A DNA stretch of 64,000 nt, taken from positions 1,364,001-1,428,000 of the forward strand of contig OZ037841.1 in assembly GCA_964035575.1 (NCBI GenBank), given 5' to 3'. Under the pieces are notes generated by a model, which saw only the letters and a program-made list of their open reading frames with translations, was not told the DNA's origin and made no database searches. Position numbers and translations under genes: made by a program. Positions 63,970-64,000 of this stretch are shown in pieces (position 1 is the stretch's first letter; the number at the start of each line of letters is the position of its first letter). Source of the stretch: Rhynchopus sp. YZ270_cl-10 (Eukaryota; Euglenozoa; Diplonemea; Diplonemida; Diplonemidae).

Positions 63970-64000
63970 GGTTGAAGGAGGAGGAGGAGGAGGAGGTTAT

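Overview
This window looks like nuclear DNA of a eukaryotic protist, most plausibly a euglenozoan close to the diplonemids or kinetoplastids. That assignment is inferred, not proven. Three things support it. Nearly every recognisable host gene lies on the plus strand, as in a polycistronic array. Several start codons sit 15-30 nt after a polypyrimidine tract ending in AG, as expected for spliced-leader trans-splicing. The gene content also fits: a class III cyclase of the kinetoplastid type, a protein with a mitochondrial-type N-terminus, and PH-like/PDZ proteins. A few genes have canonical GT-AG cis introns, mostly starting GTATG.

Layout. 0-7.4 kb: an unknown 678-aa ORF with an inverted copy of its own 5' end, a palindromic MITE, a minus-strand gene with a frame break, an EF-hand gene, and a three-exon gene for a possible mitochondrial protein. 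7.4-15.1 kb: a mosaic of duplications holding a 590-bp near-perfect inverted repeat with two copies of one ORF, minus-strand gene remnants, a truncated gene copy, a ubiquitin-like/BspA-LRR gene, a four-TM protein and an ankyrin protein. 15.7-20.6 kb: a hAT-type element with a perfect 8-bp target-site duplication, carrying a broken DIRS-like tyrosine-recombinase retroelement. 21-29.8 kb: a PH-like/PDZ gene, a second ubiquitin-like/LRR paralogue (about 2 kb duplicated together with its flanks) and a PH-like protein with four PDZ domains.

32.9-38.1 kb: a full-length-looking hAT transposon (TIRs, 8-bp TSD, 1261-aa transposase with a USP-like N-terminal extension) inserted in a palindromic MITE. 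38.6-43.7 kb: a putatively myristoylated ubiquitin-like protein and a large Thr/Pro-rich membrane protein whose reading frame slips inside its repeat. 44.6-48.7 kb: four non-autonomous DNA elements, three of them with recognisable target-site duplications, one carrying a coding fragment. 50.7-64 kb: a class III adenylate cyclase, an EamA-type transporter and a second large Cys-rich, Thr/Pro-stalked membrane protein.

The spaces between genes, and at least two introns, hold short dispersed repeats. The clearest family folds into a hairpin with a conserved ACGAGAG loop, and its stem sequence differs between copies in a base-pair-preserving way. Host genes appear to fall under surface/signalling (two stalked membrane proteins, cyclase, EF-hand, PDZ scaffolds), ubiquitin-like fusions and transport. 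No operon logic beyond the shared strand can be seen.
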